Source of the DNA: Iocasia fonsfrigidae
GTDB taxonomy: Bacteria > Bacillota > Halanaerobiia > Halanaerobiales > DTU029
Length of the DNA: 64,000 nucleotides
Direction of reading: 5' to 3'
NCBI RefSeq assembly: GCF_017751145.1
Contig: NZ_CP046640.1
Span: 2,336,137 to 2,400,136, forward strand
Position 1 is the stretch's first letter. Each line of letters starts with the position of its first letter. The notes under the pieces are model-generated. The model saw nothing but the letters and a program-made list of their open reading frames with translations, made no database searches and had not been told where the DNA came from. The position numbers were made by a program, and so were the translations under genes. This document shows, in pieces, positions 17,768 to 26,000 of this stretch.

Positions 17768-17931
17768 TATTTAACCCCCTTTTTTCTGGATTATCTATAT
17801 TATATCCACTTTTATAAAAAATAAAGGTTTTATAGAAATATTTAATAAGAAATTTAACCGATAATATTAAATTTTCTAAATATACAAAAACTTAAAATTT
17901 ATCTTTTTTCAAAATAACTTCATTTGAAGTA

Positions 17932-17960
17932 TTGACATATAAGCTATGAAGTATTATACT
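17932..17960 (+). promoter_or_regulatory. Sigma-A promoter of tRNA-Leu
   Basis: Consensus TTGACA (17932-17937) and TATACT (17955-17960) with 17 bases between them, about 34 bases before the mature tRNA 5' end. Confidence 0.85.
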
Positions 17961-17993
17961 ATATAAAGTGTCAAGATAAACAGCAAAATATAT

Positions 17994-18080
17994 GCTGAAG
18001 TGGCGGAACTGGCAGACGCGCATGATTCAGGGTCATGTGGACTTCGGTTCATGTGGGTTCGACTCCCACCTTCAGCACCA
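17994..18080 (+). tRNA. tRNA-Leu (anticodon CAG)
   Basis: An 87-base class II tRNA. The acceptor stem GCTGAAG pairs with CTTCAGC and encoded CCA follows the discriminator A. The D arm contains GGCGGAACTGGCAGACGC, the anticodon stem is CATGA/TCATG with loop TTCAGGG reading anticodon CAG, a long variable arm TGGACTTCGGTTCA follows, and the T arm is GTGGGTTCGACTCCCAC. It is a single-gene unit with its own promoter and terminator on the plus strand, in an otherwise minus-strand region. Confidence 0.97.
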
Positions 18081-18087
18081 TTGAAAC

Positions 18088-18110
18088 AACGGGCGTTAAG
18101 CCCGTTTCTT
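18088..18110 (+). terminator. Terminator of the tRNA-Leu unit
   Basis: AACGGGC pairs with GCCCGTT around a GTTAA loop, followed by TCTT. It lies eight bases after the tRNA CCA end. Confidence 0.8.
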
Positions 18111-18207
18111 TATGCTTGGCGGTCAAATTTCATGTTGGTAAAAGTGTCCGGAAAGTGTTCAGAAAAACCAAATAAAAAATAACCCCCGTTAAGGGTGGAT
18201 TTAATTT

Positions 18208-18550
18208 TTAAAATACCACATCACATCCTAAATAAAAACCATCATAATCATTATCCCTATCTTCAGCAACTCCCTCATCTTCATCTTTTTCATATGTAAA
18301 ATGTTTATCCATATAACCAATTACAAAACTAACCTTTTCATTAATTTTTTGTTTAAAACTAATATCAAAACCATAACCATCAAAATCATCACTAGGTTCA
18401 AATCCTAAATCACTATCTCCAGAATATTTACCAATAAGAATATAATCAGCTCTTAACCTTAAAAATGTGCCTTCCCTTATTTTAGCCCTTGCCGCAACTG
18501 AAATAGGTAGTTTATACTTATCACTTTTAACATCAATGTCATAACCCCAA
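18208..18550 (-). pseudogene. 3' remnant of an outer-membrane beta-barrel protein gene
   Basis: The minus strand encodes about 113 residues up to a TAA at 18208, without a start codon or ribosome site. The sequence alternates polar and hydrophobic or aromatic residues, as in FLRLRADYILIGKYSGD, KVSFVIGYMDKHFTYEK and DGFYLGCDVVF, with the terminal Phe typical of outer-membrane barrels and acidic turns between strands. It seems to be the last four to six strands of a barrel. The coding frame stops matching near 18550, where AT-rich sequence upstream of the next gene begins. A second, shorter copy lies at 19163-19263, sharing 53 bases with one mismatch. I read this as the truncated end of a deleted or rearranged gene. 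If a start exists elsewhere it was not found. Confidence 0.7.
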
Positions 18551-18671
18551 AAATAGCACAGAAAAACTCGGACATGATATAATAAAAAAATAATATATAA
18601 ATTGAAATTATATACTCCCCAAGAAGGAATTGCTCAAATAATCAAGAACAATATAATAAGGAGTTGATAGT

Positions 18672-18902
18672 ATGAATGAATTAGAAAAAAAGATTGACAA
18701 TTTAGAAGGAAAGATAGATATATTTCTGGAAGGTTTCGGTAATTTTAAGATTGATGTTGACCAAAGACTTTCTAATATTGAAAATGACATTAGTCAAATC
18801 AAAGACGATATAAAAAGTCTTAACAATAAAACAGAACTTGCATTAGATTTTATTGCACAGAACAGGCTTGATATAAGTAGCTTAAAGAAAAAAGCAAAAT
18901 AA
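18672..18902 (+). CDS. Small coiled-coil protein, 76 residues
   Basis: A hydrophilic heptad-repeat protein: ELEKKIDNLEGKIDIF, then QRLSNIENDISQIKDDIKSL and a C-terminal basic tail. Leu/Ile at a and d positions of heptads suggest a long parallel coiled coil over most of the length. The ATG at 18672 follows AAGGAG at eight bases, and a strong terminator follows the stop. It resembles small phage- or plasmid-associated coiled-coil proteins and bacterial DUF proteins of the same composition, but no family can be assigned. It is one of only three plus-strand proteins in the window and sits between two remnants of the same beta-barrel gene, so it may have arrived with the rearrangement. Confidence 0.7.
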   Translation: MNELEKKIDNLEGKIDIFLEGFGNFKIDVDQRLSNIENDISQIKDDIKSLNNKTELALDFIAQNRLDISSLKKKAK

Positions 18903-18906
18903 ATAA

Positions 18907-18939
18907 AAACCCACGGGAAACTGAACCTGTGGGTTTTTT
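18907..18939 (+). terminator. Terminator of the coiled-coil gene
   Basis: AAACCCAC pairs with GTGGGTTT, with an additional GG/CC inside, followed by TTT. It starts five bases after the stop codon. Confidence 0.85.
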
Positions 18940-19162
18940 AGCAATATATCATTTCCTGTTTTAAGAGCTTAAACCTAAAGTTGATTATACAATTATCATA
19001 AATCTCCTTAAAAAAAGTGACAGCTACGACGATTTAAAAGGATAAAATAAGTTTAACAGTTGGAAATTATTGTTTACAAAAATATACCTGATAATCTATT
19101 TATCAAGGGTTTTATTAACAAGATTTATCTATATTTAACTAGATAAAATACATAACGGTAAT

Positions 19163-19263
19163 TCAGGGTAAATAAAAACCATCATAGTCGTTCTTAAAAT
19201 CATCATATAATCCCTCATCTACATCTTTTTCATATGTAAAATGTTTATCCATATAACCAATTA
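19163..19263 (-). pseudogene. Second short remnant of the same beta-barrel gene
   Basis: The minus strand encodes IGYMDKHFTYEKDVDEG and then DYDGFYLP before a TGA, clearly homologous to the C-terminus encoded at 18208-18550, but the final strand is replaced by a premature stop. Bases 19211-19263 equal 18271-18323 except for one position, and 42 of these bases in a row are identical. Sequence on both sides is unrelated to the first copy. The high identity implies a recent duplication followed by deletion. Confidence 0.7.
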
Positions 19264-19500
19264 AACACCAGAAATGAAAGAATTATTGAAAATACTAAGT
19301 TCAAATCATAAGTAGTCAATTAGAATTATAAAATATAATTGAATTAACCATATAGCATGTGTTAAAATAAATTAAAGGGGCTGATACTTATGGCCAATAT
19401 GCTATTATATTAGAGCTGGTTTTCAAGACTAGAATAAGGGTTTTCTGTTACGCCTGTTGCTTTTAGTTTTCATTTTGAGCGGGAGGATTCAATCAGTTCT
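19264..19500. other. Non-coding stretch without a recognised feature
   Basis: AT-rich sequence followed by a mixed-composition segment (about 19375-19500). No open frame of note. A stem-loop CTGGT/ACTAG with loop TTTCAAG near 19415-19432 resembles an anticodon arm reading TCA, but no full tRNA can be folded. The segment 18941-19162 likewise holds nothing I recognise. Confidence 0.5.
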
Positions 19501-19851
19501 CTAAGGGGCTACTTTTTCATCCTTTTTTAAGTATAAATGAAAGAAATACTCTGCTATCCCAATTAATATAGCAAACCACAATAATGTTGACCAGCTTGTA
19601 GTAAAGGCAGGAATTAAAAGATCAAAAATATAAGCTGTTATTGCAGCAAGAAGACCATCACCAATAGAAGCTATCATATTACCCTTTGCCGGTAATACCA
19701 TTAAATCCCCTATTAGATAATTAATTAACATAGCCACCAAACTCAGTAATAAGATCCAGGAGATATCATTATTTAATAATAAATCGAAAGCAATAAAAGC
19801 TGATACAAACGTTAAAATAAATTTTATCAATAGGGTCATACCTGTTCTCAT
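19501..19851 (-). CDS. DUF2512 (YndM-like) membrane protein
   Basis: 116 residues with four membrane segments: about 5-22, 29-48, 58-77 and 83-105. The positions of LIKFILTFVSAFIAFDLLL and INYLIGDLMVLPAKGN match the YndM/DUF2512 family of Firmicutes, where LGDLxxLP between the second and third segments is conserved. The function of the family is unknown; in spore formers it is found at the periphery of envelope genes. The ATG follows GGAGGG at six bases. The gene appears to be a single unit, with the cupin gene upstream cut off by a strong terminator at 19956-19992. Confidence 0.75.
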   Translation of the reverse strand: MRTGMTLLIKFILTFVSAFIAFDLLLNNDISWILLLSLVAMLINYLIGDLMVLPAKGNMIASIGDGLLAAITAYIFDLLIPAFTTSWSTLLWFAILIGIAEYFFHLYLKKDEKVAP

Positions 19852-19955
19852 TATTATCCCTCCAGTAATTATTCTCTTGAATTTATATTATATAATATAA
19901 CTAAATTTGTAACTTTTATACATAGAGTTCTTATAATTATTTCTGCTCCAACAAC

Positions 19956-19992
19956 AAAAAACCCCTTTTATATAAATATAAAGGGGTTTTTA
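19956..19992 (-). terminator. Terminator downstream of the cupin gene (also T-rich on the plus strand)
   Basis: A 16-base stem AAAAACCCCTTTTATA with the complementary arm, TAAA-type loop, and T runs on both strands. It lies 90 bases after the cupin stop codon. Confidence 0.8.
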
Positions 19993-20083
19993 TTTTTGTG
20001 ACAAAATAATACCATAAGTTTTCCTGTTATTATTACAAAGTAGATTTACTATTTGTTTATTCATTAATTAACTAAGTACCTGT

Positions 20084-20410
20084 TTATTCCACAAAATCTT
20101 CTCTGATTGGTGTGAAAATGTCCAATATTACTCCATCTTCCAGAGCTTTAACACCATGTTCAACGTTTTTATCAGCATAAAAACTATCTCCACTCTTTAA
20201 AACCTTCTTTTCATCATCACAGCTTATCTCAAAACTACCACCGACTACATAACTCACTTGCTCATGTTCTTCATGACTATGTACCTGACCTATACCACCT
20301 TTTTTAAAATATACCTCAACCATCATCAATGATTCACCATTAACAAGAATTTTTCTGGCAACTTTTTCTTCCAATTGATTAAGTTCGATTTCTTTATTGA
20401 TAGTAATCAT
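20084..20410 (-). CDS. Cupin-domain protein
   Basis: 108 residues forming one cupin barrel. Cupin motif 1 is GGIGQVHSHEEHEQVSYVVG with His, His and Glu metal ligands, and motif 2 is KSGDSFYADKNVEHGVKA with the second-shell His. Such single-barrel cupins act as metal-binding isomerases, dioxygenases or sugar-binding sensors; nothing here points to one substrate. The start at 20410 is ATG with AAAGGGG upstream. It is followed by a strong terminator and preceded by about 150 bases from the ACT-domain gene, so it is probably monocistronic. Confidence 0.85.
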   Translation of the reverse strand: MITINKEIELNQLEEKVARKILVNGESLMMVEVYFKKGGIGQVHSHEEHEQVSYVVGGSFEISCDDEKKVLKSGDSFYADKNVEHGVKALEDGVILDIFTPIREDFVE

Positions 20411-20561
20411 TAAATCTCCCCTTTTTTAAATATCAAAAGAATCAATATATGTATAACTATAGACCATCTACAAATCTAATTTATACTATTTAACCTGGCA
20501 AGACAGCCGCCATTAAGAGCAATAAGTATAGATATTACCCTGAATATCTAGTTTTCACAAC

Positions 20562-20990
20562 TTATAGACTATAAACAGAATCAGAGGGCAACACTTTGAT
20601 ATTATAGCTCAAAAGTAAATTCACAGCTTTATCAGCATCTTCAACACGCAAAATTATCAAGGCCTCTTCCGTCTTTTTACCGATAGCATACATGTACTCT
20701 ATACCTATTCCTTTATCAGCCAGAAGGTCTAATGCCTCTGCTAGTCCACCAGGTTTATTTTTTACAGATATTGCAATCACAGCTGTACAGCTAACTGTTA
20801 AACCAGCTTTCTGTAAAACCTCTTCTGCCTCTTCTGGTTTATTCACTATCATTCTTAAAATACCAAAATCTGTAGTGTCAGAAATAGATACTGCACTGAT
20901 ATCAATATTGTTCTCAGCTAAAATCTTGGTAATCTCAGCCAGACGTCCTGATTTATTTTCAACAAAAACTGAAATCTGTTTTATTAACAC
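20562..20990 (-). CDS. Tandem ACT-domain regulatory protein
   Basis: 142 residues with two ACT domains: the first about 1-65 (ISVFVENKSGRLAEITKILA), the second about 70-140 (VIAISVKNKPGGLAEALDLL). Each shows the glycine before Leu-Ala-Glu that forms the amino-acid binding turn. Stand-alone double ACT proteins are commonly encoded with phenylacetate-CoA ligase and indolepyruvate oxidoreductase genes in anaerobes, as here, and probably sense aromatic or branched amino acids. It follows iorB by 24 bases and shares the direction of paaK-iorA-iorB, so it is the last gene of that operon. Confidence 0.88.
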   Translation of the reverse strand: MLIKQISVFVENKSGRLAEITKILAENNIDISAVSISDTTDFGILRMIVNKPEEAEEVLQKAGLTVSCTAVIAISVKNKPGGLAEALDLLADKGIGIEYMYAIGKKTEEALIILRVEDADKAVNLLLSYNIKVLPSDSVYSL

Positions 20991-21014
20991 CCCTATACCC
21001 CCTTTAATATACCC

Positions 21015-21587
21015 CTAATAGTTATATCCAGCCTCAAAGGCCTTTATATTCACCTCAATAAACTTCTCAGGAACCATTTCTTTGATAGATATAAACCAAT
21101 CTTCCTTCTCAAAATCTAGTGACCTGGCCATTAACCCTATCATCACTGTATTAACCGTTTTAATATTTCCAGATTCTTTAGCAATCTTAAAAGCATCTAT
21201 TACCCTTATGTTTGGGTATTTATCTCTTAATTTTTCTATTATATTATCAGGGTATTTTGCATTTTCTATTATTACAGGCATAGGGTCAATTTGTTGATTA
21301 TTAATTAATAATCTTCCAGCTGGTTTTAAATACTCTATCCAACGAAGAGCCTCCAGCTGTTCAAAGGCAAGAATTATATCTGCTTCTCCCTTTTCAACAA
21401 TAGGAGAATATACCTTTTCAGCCAGTTTAACATAGGTAACTACACTCCCGCCCCGCTGGGCCATACCATGAACCTCAGACATTTTTACATCATATGATTT
21501 ATTTAACGCAACATTACCAATAACTTTACTGGCTAATAAAGTCCCCTGGCCACCAACACCAACAATCATAATATTGAGCTTATTCAT
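21015..21587 (-). CDS. iorB: Indolepyruvate:ferredoxin oxidoreductase beta subunit
   Basis: 190 residues, gamma-domain fold of the 2-oxoacid:ferredoxin oxidoreductases. GVGGQGTLLASKVIG and SEVHGMAQRGGSVVTYVKL are the conserved motifs for binding CoA and the partner. With IorA it oxidises aryl pyruvates formed from aromatic amino acids to aryl-acetyl-CoA with reduction of ferredoxin. A longer frame reaches 21614, but the ATG at 21587 has GGTGAT five bases upstream and overlaps the iorA stop by eight bases, which fits coupled translation. Confidence 0.95.
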   Translation of the reverse strand: MNKLNIMIVGVGGQGTLLASKVIGNVALNKSYDVKMSEVHGMAQRGGSVVTYVKLAEKVYSPIVEKGEADIILAFEQLEALRWIEYLKPAGRLLINNQQIDPMPVIIENAKYPDNIIEKLRDKYPNIRVIDAFKIAKESGNIKTVNTVMIGLMARSLDFEKEDWFISIKEMVPEKFIEVNIKAFEAGYNY

Positions 21588-23322
21588 TACTATCACCAGC
21601 CTTTTCAAAAGCATTAGCCGGACAAACCTCTGTACATAACATACAAGCTACACATAATGCCTCATTTACTTCCATATGATCACCCTTATCCACAATAGCC
21701 GGACAACCTAATGACATACAGAGTTTACAATCAACACACTTATCTGTATTGATTTCCAGCACACCTTCATAATTTACATCTTTTAATAAAGCACAGGGGC
21801 GCTGAGCTATAACTACCGACGGTTCAGCTGCCTGAACCTCTTCCCGAACAACAGCCTCAAATTCCTTCAGATTAAAGGGATCGGCAATTCTAACCCTTTC
21901 TATTCCAACAGCCTCAGCTAATTTTACAAGGTCTACCTGTTTAGTTACTTCACCCTTTATTGTATAACCAGTAAGTGGGTTATCCTGATGACCTGTCATT
22001 CCGGTTATAGAGTTATCCAGGATAATTACTGTAGAATTACCCTGATTATATACAATATCAATTAAACCAGTTACACCTGAATGCATAAAGGTTGAATCCC
22101 CAAGAACAGCAACTGTTTTCCGAGCAAAGTCTTTTCCCCTGGCTTTTTCCATACCATGAGCCATACCAATACTGGCTCCCATACAGATACAGGTATCCAT
22201 GGACTGCGCAGGTGGTAACGCCCCCAGGGTATAACAACCAATATCTCCAGTAACAGTCAAACCAAGTTTACCGAGGACATAATATGTCCCTCGATGAGGA
22301 CAACCGGGACACATTACAGGTGGTCTAAGTGGAAGTTCATTTTTAAAGGGTTTATTTGTATTATTTTCATTTAACATTTTATCTTTAATAATTTCAGCAC
22401 TGAGCTCACCAGTAATAGGCAGCTTTTCTTTGCCGATTACTTTTATGCCCATTGTTTTAATATGTTTTTCAAAAAATGGCTCTAATTCCTCAACAACATA
22501 TAACTTATCTACCTTATCAGCAAATTCACTTATCAATTTATCTGGTAGTGGATAGACCATACCCAGTTTTAAATATGAAGCATCACTAAAGGCCTCTCTA
22601 GCATACTGATAAGCAATCCCACTACTTATAACACCAATTCTCTTGCTGCCCCATTCAATCCTGTTCAAAGTTGTCTTATCAGCAAAATCTTTTAAAGAAT
22701 CCATTCTTTTTTCTAATACAAGATGCCTTTTCCTACCCATGGCAGGCATCATAACATATTTTTGAAAATCCTTTTTATAATCCTTCAAATCTACTTCTTC
22801 TCTATCTTTTAATTCCACAATACCCCTGGAATGAGAGATTCTAGTTGATAAACGAACTAAAACAGGTGTATCAAACTCCTCACTAACTGCAAAGGCTTCT
22901 TTAACAAAGTCCTTACTCTCCTGACTATCAGCCGGCTCAAACATCGGCATCTTGGCAGCTCGGGCATAATTACGACTGTCCTGTTCATTCTGAGAACTAT
23001 GCATACCCGGGTCATCCGCAACAACAATTACCAGTCCTCCATTTACCCCTGTATAAGAAGCTGTAAATAATGGATCAGCTGCCACATTTAAACCAACATG
23101 TTTCATTGCACAAATTGATCTAGCACCTGCTATTGCAGACCCACAGACTACCTCTAATGATACCTTTTCATTGGGAGCCCATTCAGCATATATTTCATCA
23201 TATTCTGCTATACTTTCCGTAATTTCAGTACTCGGTGTCCCTGGATAAGATGAGGCTACCCTGACACCAGCCTCATAAGCACCCCTGGCAACAGCCTCAT
23301 TACCAAGCATTAGTCTCTTCAC
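21580..23322 (-). CDS. iorA: Indolepyruvate:ferredoxin oxidoreductase alpha subunit
   Basis: 580 residues. The N-terminal pyrimidine-binding domain has LGNEAVARGAYEAGVRVASS and YPGTPSTEI. The thiamine diphosphate domain contains CPGCPHRGTYYVL, GDIGCYTLGALPP and GDSTFMHSGVTGLID. The C-terminal ferredoxin domain carries two 4Fe-4S sets in CVDCKLCMSLGCPAIV and CVACMLCTEVCPANAF. It performs the decarboxylation of indolepyruvate and related acids. It lies 38 bases after paaK. Together paaK, iorA, iorB and the ACT protein form an aryl-amino-acid fermentation unit: the CoA ligase run in reverse can conserve energy as ATP, an inference from other anaerobes. Confidence 0.97.
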   Translation of the reverse strand: MKRLMLGNEAVARGAYEAGVRVASSYPGTPSTEITESIAEYDEIYAEWAPNEKVSLEVVCGSAIAGARSICAMKHVGLNVAADPLFTASYTGVNGGLVIVVADDPGMHSSQNEQDSRNYARAAKMPMFEPADSQESKDFVKEAFAVSEEFDTPVLVRLSTRISHSRGIVELKDREEVDLKDYKKDFQKYVMMPAMGRKRHLVLEKRMDSLKDFADKTTLNRIEWGSKRIGVISSGIAYQYAREAFSDASYLKLGMVYPLPDKLISEFADKVDKLYVVEELEPFFEKHIKTMGIKVIGKEKLPITGELSAEIIKDKMLNENNTNKPFKNELPLRPPVMCPGCPHRGTYYVLGKLGLTVTGDIGCYTLGALPPAQSMDTCICMGASIGMAHGMEKARGKDFARKTVAVLGDSTFMHSGVTGLIDIVYNQGNSTVIILDNSITGMTGHQDNPLTGYTIKGEVTKQVDLVKLAEAVGIERVRIADPFNLKEFEAVVREEVQAAEPSVVIAQRPCALLKDVNYEGVLEINTDKCVDCKLCMSLGCPAIVDKGDHMEVNEALCVACMLCTEVCPANAFEKAGDSNE

Positions 23323-23360
23323 TACTATTACCCCCTCTAGTATATTTATCTATCATTTAT

Positions 23361-24659
23361 TTATTTATCCCTTAGATCAATTACCCGCTTAGCCTTACCT
23401 AAGGACCTTTCCAATGACTTAGGCTCAACAAGCCTTACTTTAGCTTCTATCTGGAGTGTAGTCCTCAACTCTGCTTTAATACCTTTTTCAAGTTTTTCTA
23501 ATTCACTAAATTTCTCCAACATCTTACCATCAACCAACTCAACCTGAACCTCTATATCATCCATATAACCCTTTTTTCGGACAAGTATCTGGTAATGGGG
23601 ACCAATATGCTCCATCCCTACCAACACACTTTCGATCTGTGAAGGAAAAACATTTACTCCCCTAATAATTAACATATCATCAGTTCTACCTAGAATTTTT
23701 TTCATCCTTACATTTGTCCTTCCACACTGACAAGGCTCAGGGTCAAGGATTGTTATATCTTTAGTTCTGTATCTCAACATGGGAATCCCCTCTTTAGTAA
23801 GGGTAGTCAAAACCAGTTCACCCCTTTCACCATAGCCCTTTGTTTTGCCAGTTTCAGGATCTATAATCTCTGGATAAAAGTGGTCTTCATTAATATGCAT
23901 CCCAGTATGGCATAAGCATTCACCTGCAACCCCAGGACCAACTATCTCACTTAAGCCATAATTTTCAGTTGCCTGGATACCCCACCTTTTCTCAATTTCT
24001 TCTCGGAGTTCATCAGTATGTCCTTCACCACCAAAAAGACCTAACCTTAATTTATGTTTATTACTATTCAAACCCATTTCTTCTGCAAGTTCGGCCAGAT
24101 ATACTGCATATGATGGAGTACCGACAATTATAGTAGAACCAAAATCCTCCATTAACATTAACTGCCTTTTAGAATTACCACTTGAAGCAGGAACAACAGT
24201 AATACCAACTTTTTCCAAACCATAATGAAGTCCAAAACCGCCAGTAAACATACCATAACCGAAAACAACCTGGGCAATATCATCCTTACATCCACCAGCT
24301 GCCTTTATTATCCTTGCCACACATTCAGACCAGTTTTCCATATCTTGACGAGTATATCCTACTACAATGGGTTTTCCGGTTGTACCAGAAGAAGCATGTA
24401 AGCGAATAATCTCTTTAATAGGAACAGCAAATAGGCCATAAGGATAATTGTCTCTCAAGTCATCCTTGGTAGTAAATGGAATTTTTTCTATATCCTTCAG
24501 TAATTTTATATCTGCTGGCTTCAAACCAACTTTGTCAAACTTCTTTCTATAAAAAGGCACATTATTATATGCCCTCTTAACAGCTTTTTTTAGATTTTTT
24601 AACTGCAATTCAGCCATTTCATTTCTACCTATACATTCTATATCTTTATTCCAGATCAT
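23361..24659 (-). CDS. paaK: Phenylacetate-CoA ligase (aryl-acid:CoA ligase, AMP-forming)
   Basis: About 432 residues. The adenylate-forming motif is LHASSGTTGKPIVVGYT, with ENYGLSEIVGPGVAGEC and LRYRTKDITILDPEPC in the acyl-adenylate domain, and GRTDDMLIIRGVNVFPSQI at the hinge to the C-terminal domain. It links aryl-acetates and CoA via AMP. The frame extends to 24758, but residues before IWNKDIECIGRNEMAELQL are not family-like, and the ATG at 24659 has AGGAGG 11 bases upstream. A good promoter (24693-24722) is located within the longer frame, which also supports the shorter start. First gene of the paaK-iorA-iorB-ACT operon. Confidence 0.93.
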   Translation of the reverse strand: MIWNKDIECIGRNEMAELQLKNLKKAVKRAYNNVPFYRKKFDKVGLKPADIKLLKDIEKIPFTTKDDLRDNYPYGLFAVPIKEIIRLHASSGTTGKPIVVGYTRQDMENWSECVARIIKAAGGCKDDIAQVVFGYGMFTGGFGLHYGLEKVGITVVPASSGNSKRQLMLMEDFGSTIIVGTPSYAVYLAELAEEMGLNSNKHKLRLGLFGGEGHTDELREEIEKRWGIQATENYGLSEIVGPGVAGECLCHTGMHINEDHFYPEIIDPETGKTKGYGERGELVLTTLTKEGIPMLRYRTKDITILDPEPCQCGRTNVRMKKILGRTDDMLIIRGVNVFPSQIESVLVGMEHIGPHYQILVRKKGYMDDIEVQVELVDGKMLEKFSELEKLEKGIKAELRTTLQIEAKVRLVEPKSLERSLGKAKRVIDLRDK

Positions 24660-24692
24660 ATAAACATTATCCTCCTCAATATTACCCTTTAA

Positions 24693-24722
24693 GTTATATT
24701 TTAAAGAGTTAATACCTGTCAA
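24693..24722 (-). promoter_or_regulatory. Sigma-A promoter of paaK-iorAB
   Basis: On the minus strand TTGACA (24717-24722) and TATAAC (24693-24698) with an 18-base spacer, ending 34 bases before the chosen paaK ATG. Confidence 0.65.
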
Positions 24723-25225
24723 TAAAACTAAAACAGCATTAATCCTCCTTAGAGTCATAAGGTCCTTTGACTCATTTGCTTACTCAACCTCTATTTTAGA
24801 ACTACTCCCCCCATAGATGAAAAAACTTTTATTTAATTATTTCTTAACCATCCATTTCATTTGAAAATAATACACGTAAAACATTTATAATTATTCTATC
24901 ACATACAATAAATATTCTAGATTAAATATATATTTCCTTTAATTAAACTTCTTTTTATATCTGCTTATTACTCTTATTTAGTTTTCTACCACAAACTACC
25001 TGTCTAAATATTTTTTAATACTAAAAACTAGGTAATGATCCAAATACTTTAGGGGGTAATAATCTATTGTTATTTAATAGTAAAATACACAAATTATTTA
25101 TTCTATTCCTTATGTTCCTCTTGTGGTCTTTTCTTAAAATAAATAGGTTTATTTCCAGGATAATCGGTAAGAAATCATTCTTCAGATTATATTAAAAGGC
25201 ATCTTTATACACTGTTATAATTTAT
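24723..25225. other. Non-coding stretch, no feature recognised
   Basis: About 500 very AT-rich bases between paaK and the abrB terminator. No protein gene, riboswitch or RNA was recognised in either strand. A tiny frame with AAGGAGG followed by a three-codon ORF lies near 24735-24760 on the minus strand, upstream of the paaK promoter. Confidence 0.5.
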
Positions 25226-25265
25226 AAAAAACACAGCATGAATTAGTTAATTCATGCTGTGTTTT
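25226..25265 (-). terminator. Terminator downstream of abrB
   Basis: A 19-base near-perfect stem with AACACAGCATGAATTA and its complement around a two-base centre, with A/T runs at both ends. It follows abrB on the minus strand by about 65 bases. Confidence 0.85.
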
Positions 25266-25331
25266 TTTAATTCCTATAATCAAAATACCAAACTACAAAA
25301 AATTTTCTTTTGCTAATTCATCCCTTTATTT

Positions 25332-25586
25332 TTATGCAGTTTCTTCTTTGCCCAACATTTCTTTAAGACAACTCTTACATATTACCTTTTTCTTATATTC
25401 TATGGTATCTTCTGCATTCCCACAAAATAAACATGCTGGCTCATATTTTTTAAGTATTACAGTATCCTCATCAACATAAATTTCCATTGGATCTTTTCTG
25501 TCGATATGCATGGTTTTCCTTAATTCTTTAGGTAATACAATTCTTCCTAAATCGTCAATTTTCCTCACAATACCAGTTGCCTTCAT
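25332..25586 (-). CDS. abrB: AbrB-like transition-state regulator with C-terminal zinc ribbon
   Basis: 84 residues. The N-terminal swapped-hairpin AbrB domain is KATGIVRKIDDLGRIVLPKE followed by LRKTMHIDRKDPMEIYVDED. The C-terminal part has CLFCGN and CKSC, a four-cysteine knuckle that probably binds zinc, common in clostridial AbrB proteins. Bacillus AbrB represses post-exponential genes and is itself repressed by Spo0A. A second paralogue at 56380 shares most residues. The longer frame to 25640 is unlikely because the region is the promoter (25612-25640); the ATG at 25586 follows GGGGTGA. Monocistronic with own promoter and terminator. Confidence 0.93.
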   Translation of the reverse strand: MKATGIVRKIDDLGRIVLPKELRKTMHIDRKDPMEIYVDEDTVILKKYEPACLFCGNAEDTIEYKKKVICKSCLKEMLGKEETA

Positions 25587-25611
25587 ACATAAGTCACCCC
25601 TTTTTTTTATT

Positions 25612-25640
25612 ATTATAGCAAAATATGGATAACTTGTCAA
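25612..25640 (-). promoter_or_regulatory. Sigma-A promoter of abrB (25 kb copy)
   Basis: Perfect TTGACA (25635-25640) and TATAAT (25612-25617) on the minus strand with a 17-base spacer, 25 bases before the ATG. Confidence 0.85.
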
Positions 25641-25690
25641 TAAGTTTTTGTTTTCTTTTGGCGTATTATATAATAATTATTAGTTTTTTA

Positions 25691-25924
25691 TTATATTTCC
25701 ACTTTTTCGATAGCATTTACAGGACAGTCATTTAATGCTTTTTGGCATAATTTATCTTCTTCAACAGTCACAGGTTGTCTGTCAACAATAGCATGTTTAT
25801 CCCCTATAGTAAATTTAAAATTATACGGTGCAGTTGCCATACATTTGCCACAGCTAATACAGGCTTTGTTGACAAAAAATTCTCCTACTGCATTTTCTGG
25901 ATAGCCTTCTTTTATATTAAACAA
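25691..25924 (-). CDS. Ferredoxin, single 4Fe-4S type
   Basis: 77 residues. The cluster ligands are in CISCGKC near residue 22 and in DCPVNAIEKVEI near the C-terminus, giving the C-x2-C-x2-C and distant C pattern of monocluster ferredoxins; the usual Cys before Pro in the second set is replaced, as in that subfamily (MATAPYNF). A low-potential electron carrier, it could serve IorAB or NfnAB in the neighbourhood. Start is TTG at 25924 with GGTGTG seven bases upstream; no ATG candidates fit the family better. Single gene, upstream of abrB in transcription order. Confidence 0.88.
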   Translation of the reverse strand: MFNIKEGYPENAVGEFFVNKACISCGKCMATAPYNFKFTIGDKHAIVDRQPVTVEEDKLCQKALNDCPVNAIEKVEI

Positions 25925-26000
25925 TTTAATTCACACCCTATTTTATTTATAAAAAGCTACTGGCTTTATTATACTTAATACTATTCTTTTTATACAAAAA

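Noticed and set aside
18000-18182. Frame overlapping the tRNA-Leu gene and its terminator
   Set aside because: It is a read-through of the tRNA sequence.
18081-18200. Integration site at the 3' end of tRNA-Leu
   Set aside because: No integrase gene and no second copy of the tRNA end were seen in the window.
19460-19490. CRISPR-repeat-like end GATTGAATCC and TGAAAAC on the minus strand
   Set aside because: Only one copy exists and no spacers or cas genes are near.
19378-19500. tRNA-Sec-like sequence: an anticodon-like arm CTGGT-TTTCAAG-ACTAG and a T-loop-like TTCAATC
   Set aside because: Acceptor and T stems do not pair, the D region is too long and no CCA is encoded. At most a decayed relic.
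24735-24760. AAGGAGG followed by a three-codon ORF upstream of paaK
   Set aside because: Located upstream of the proposed promoter and far too short to call a leader peptide.
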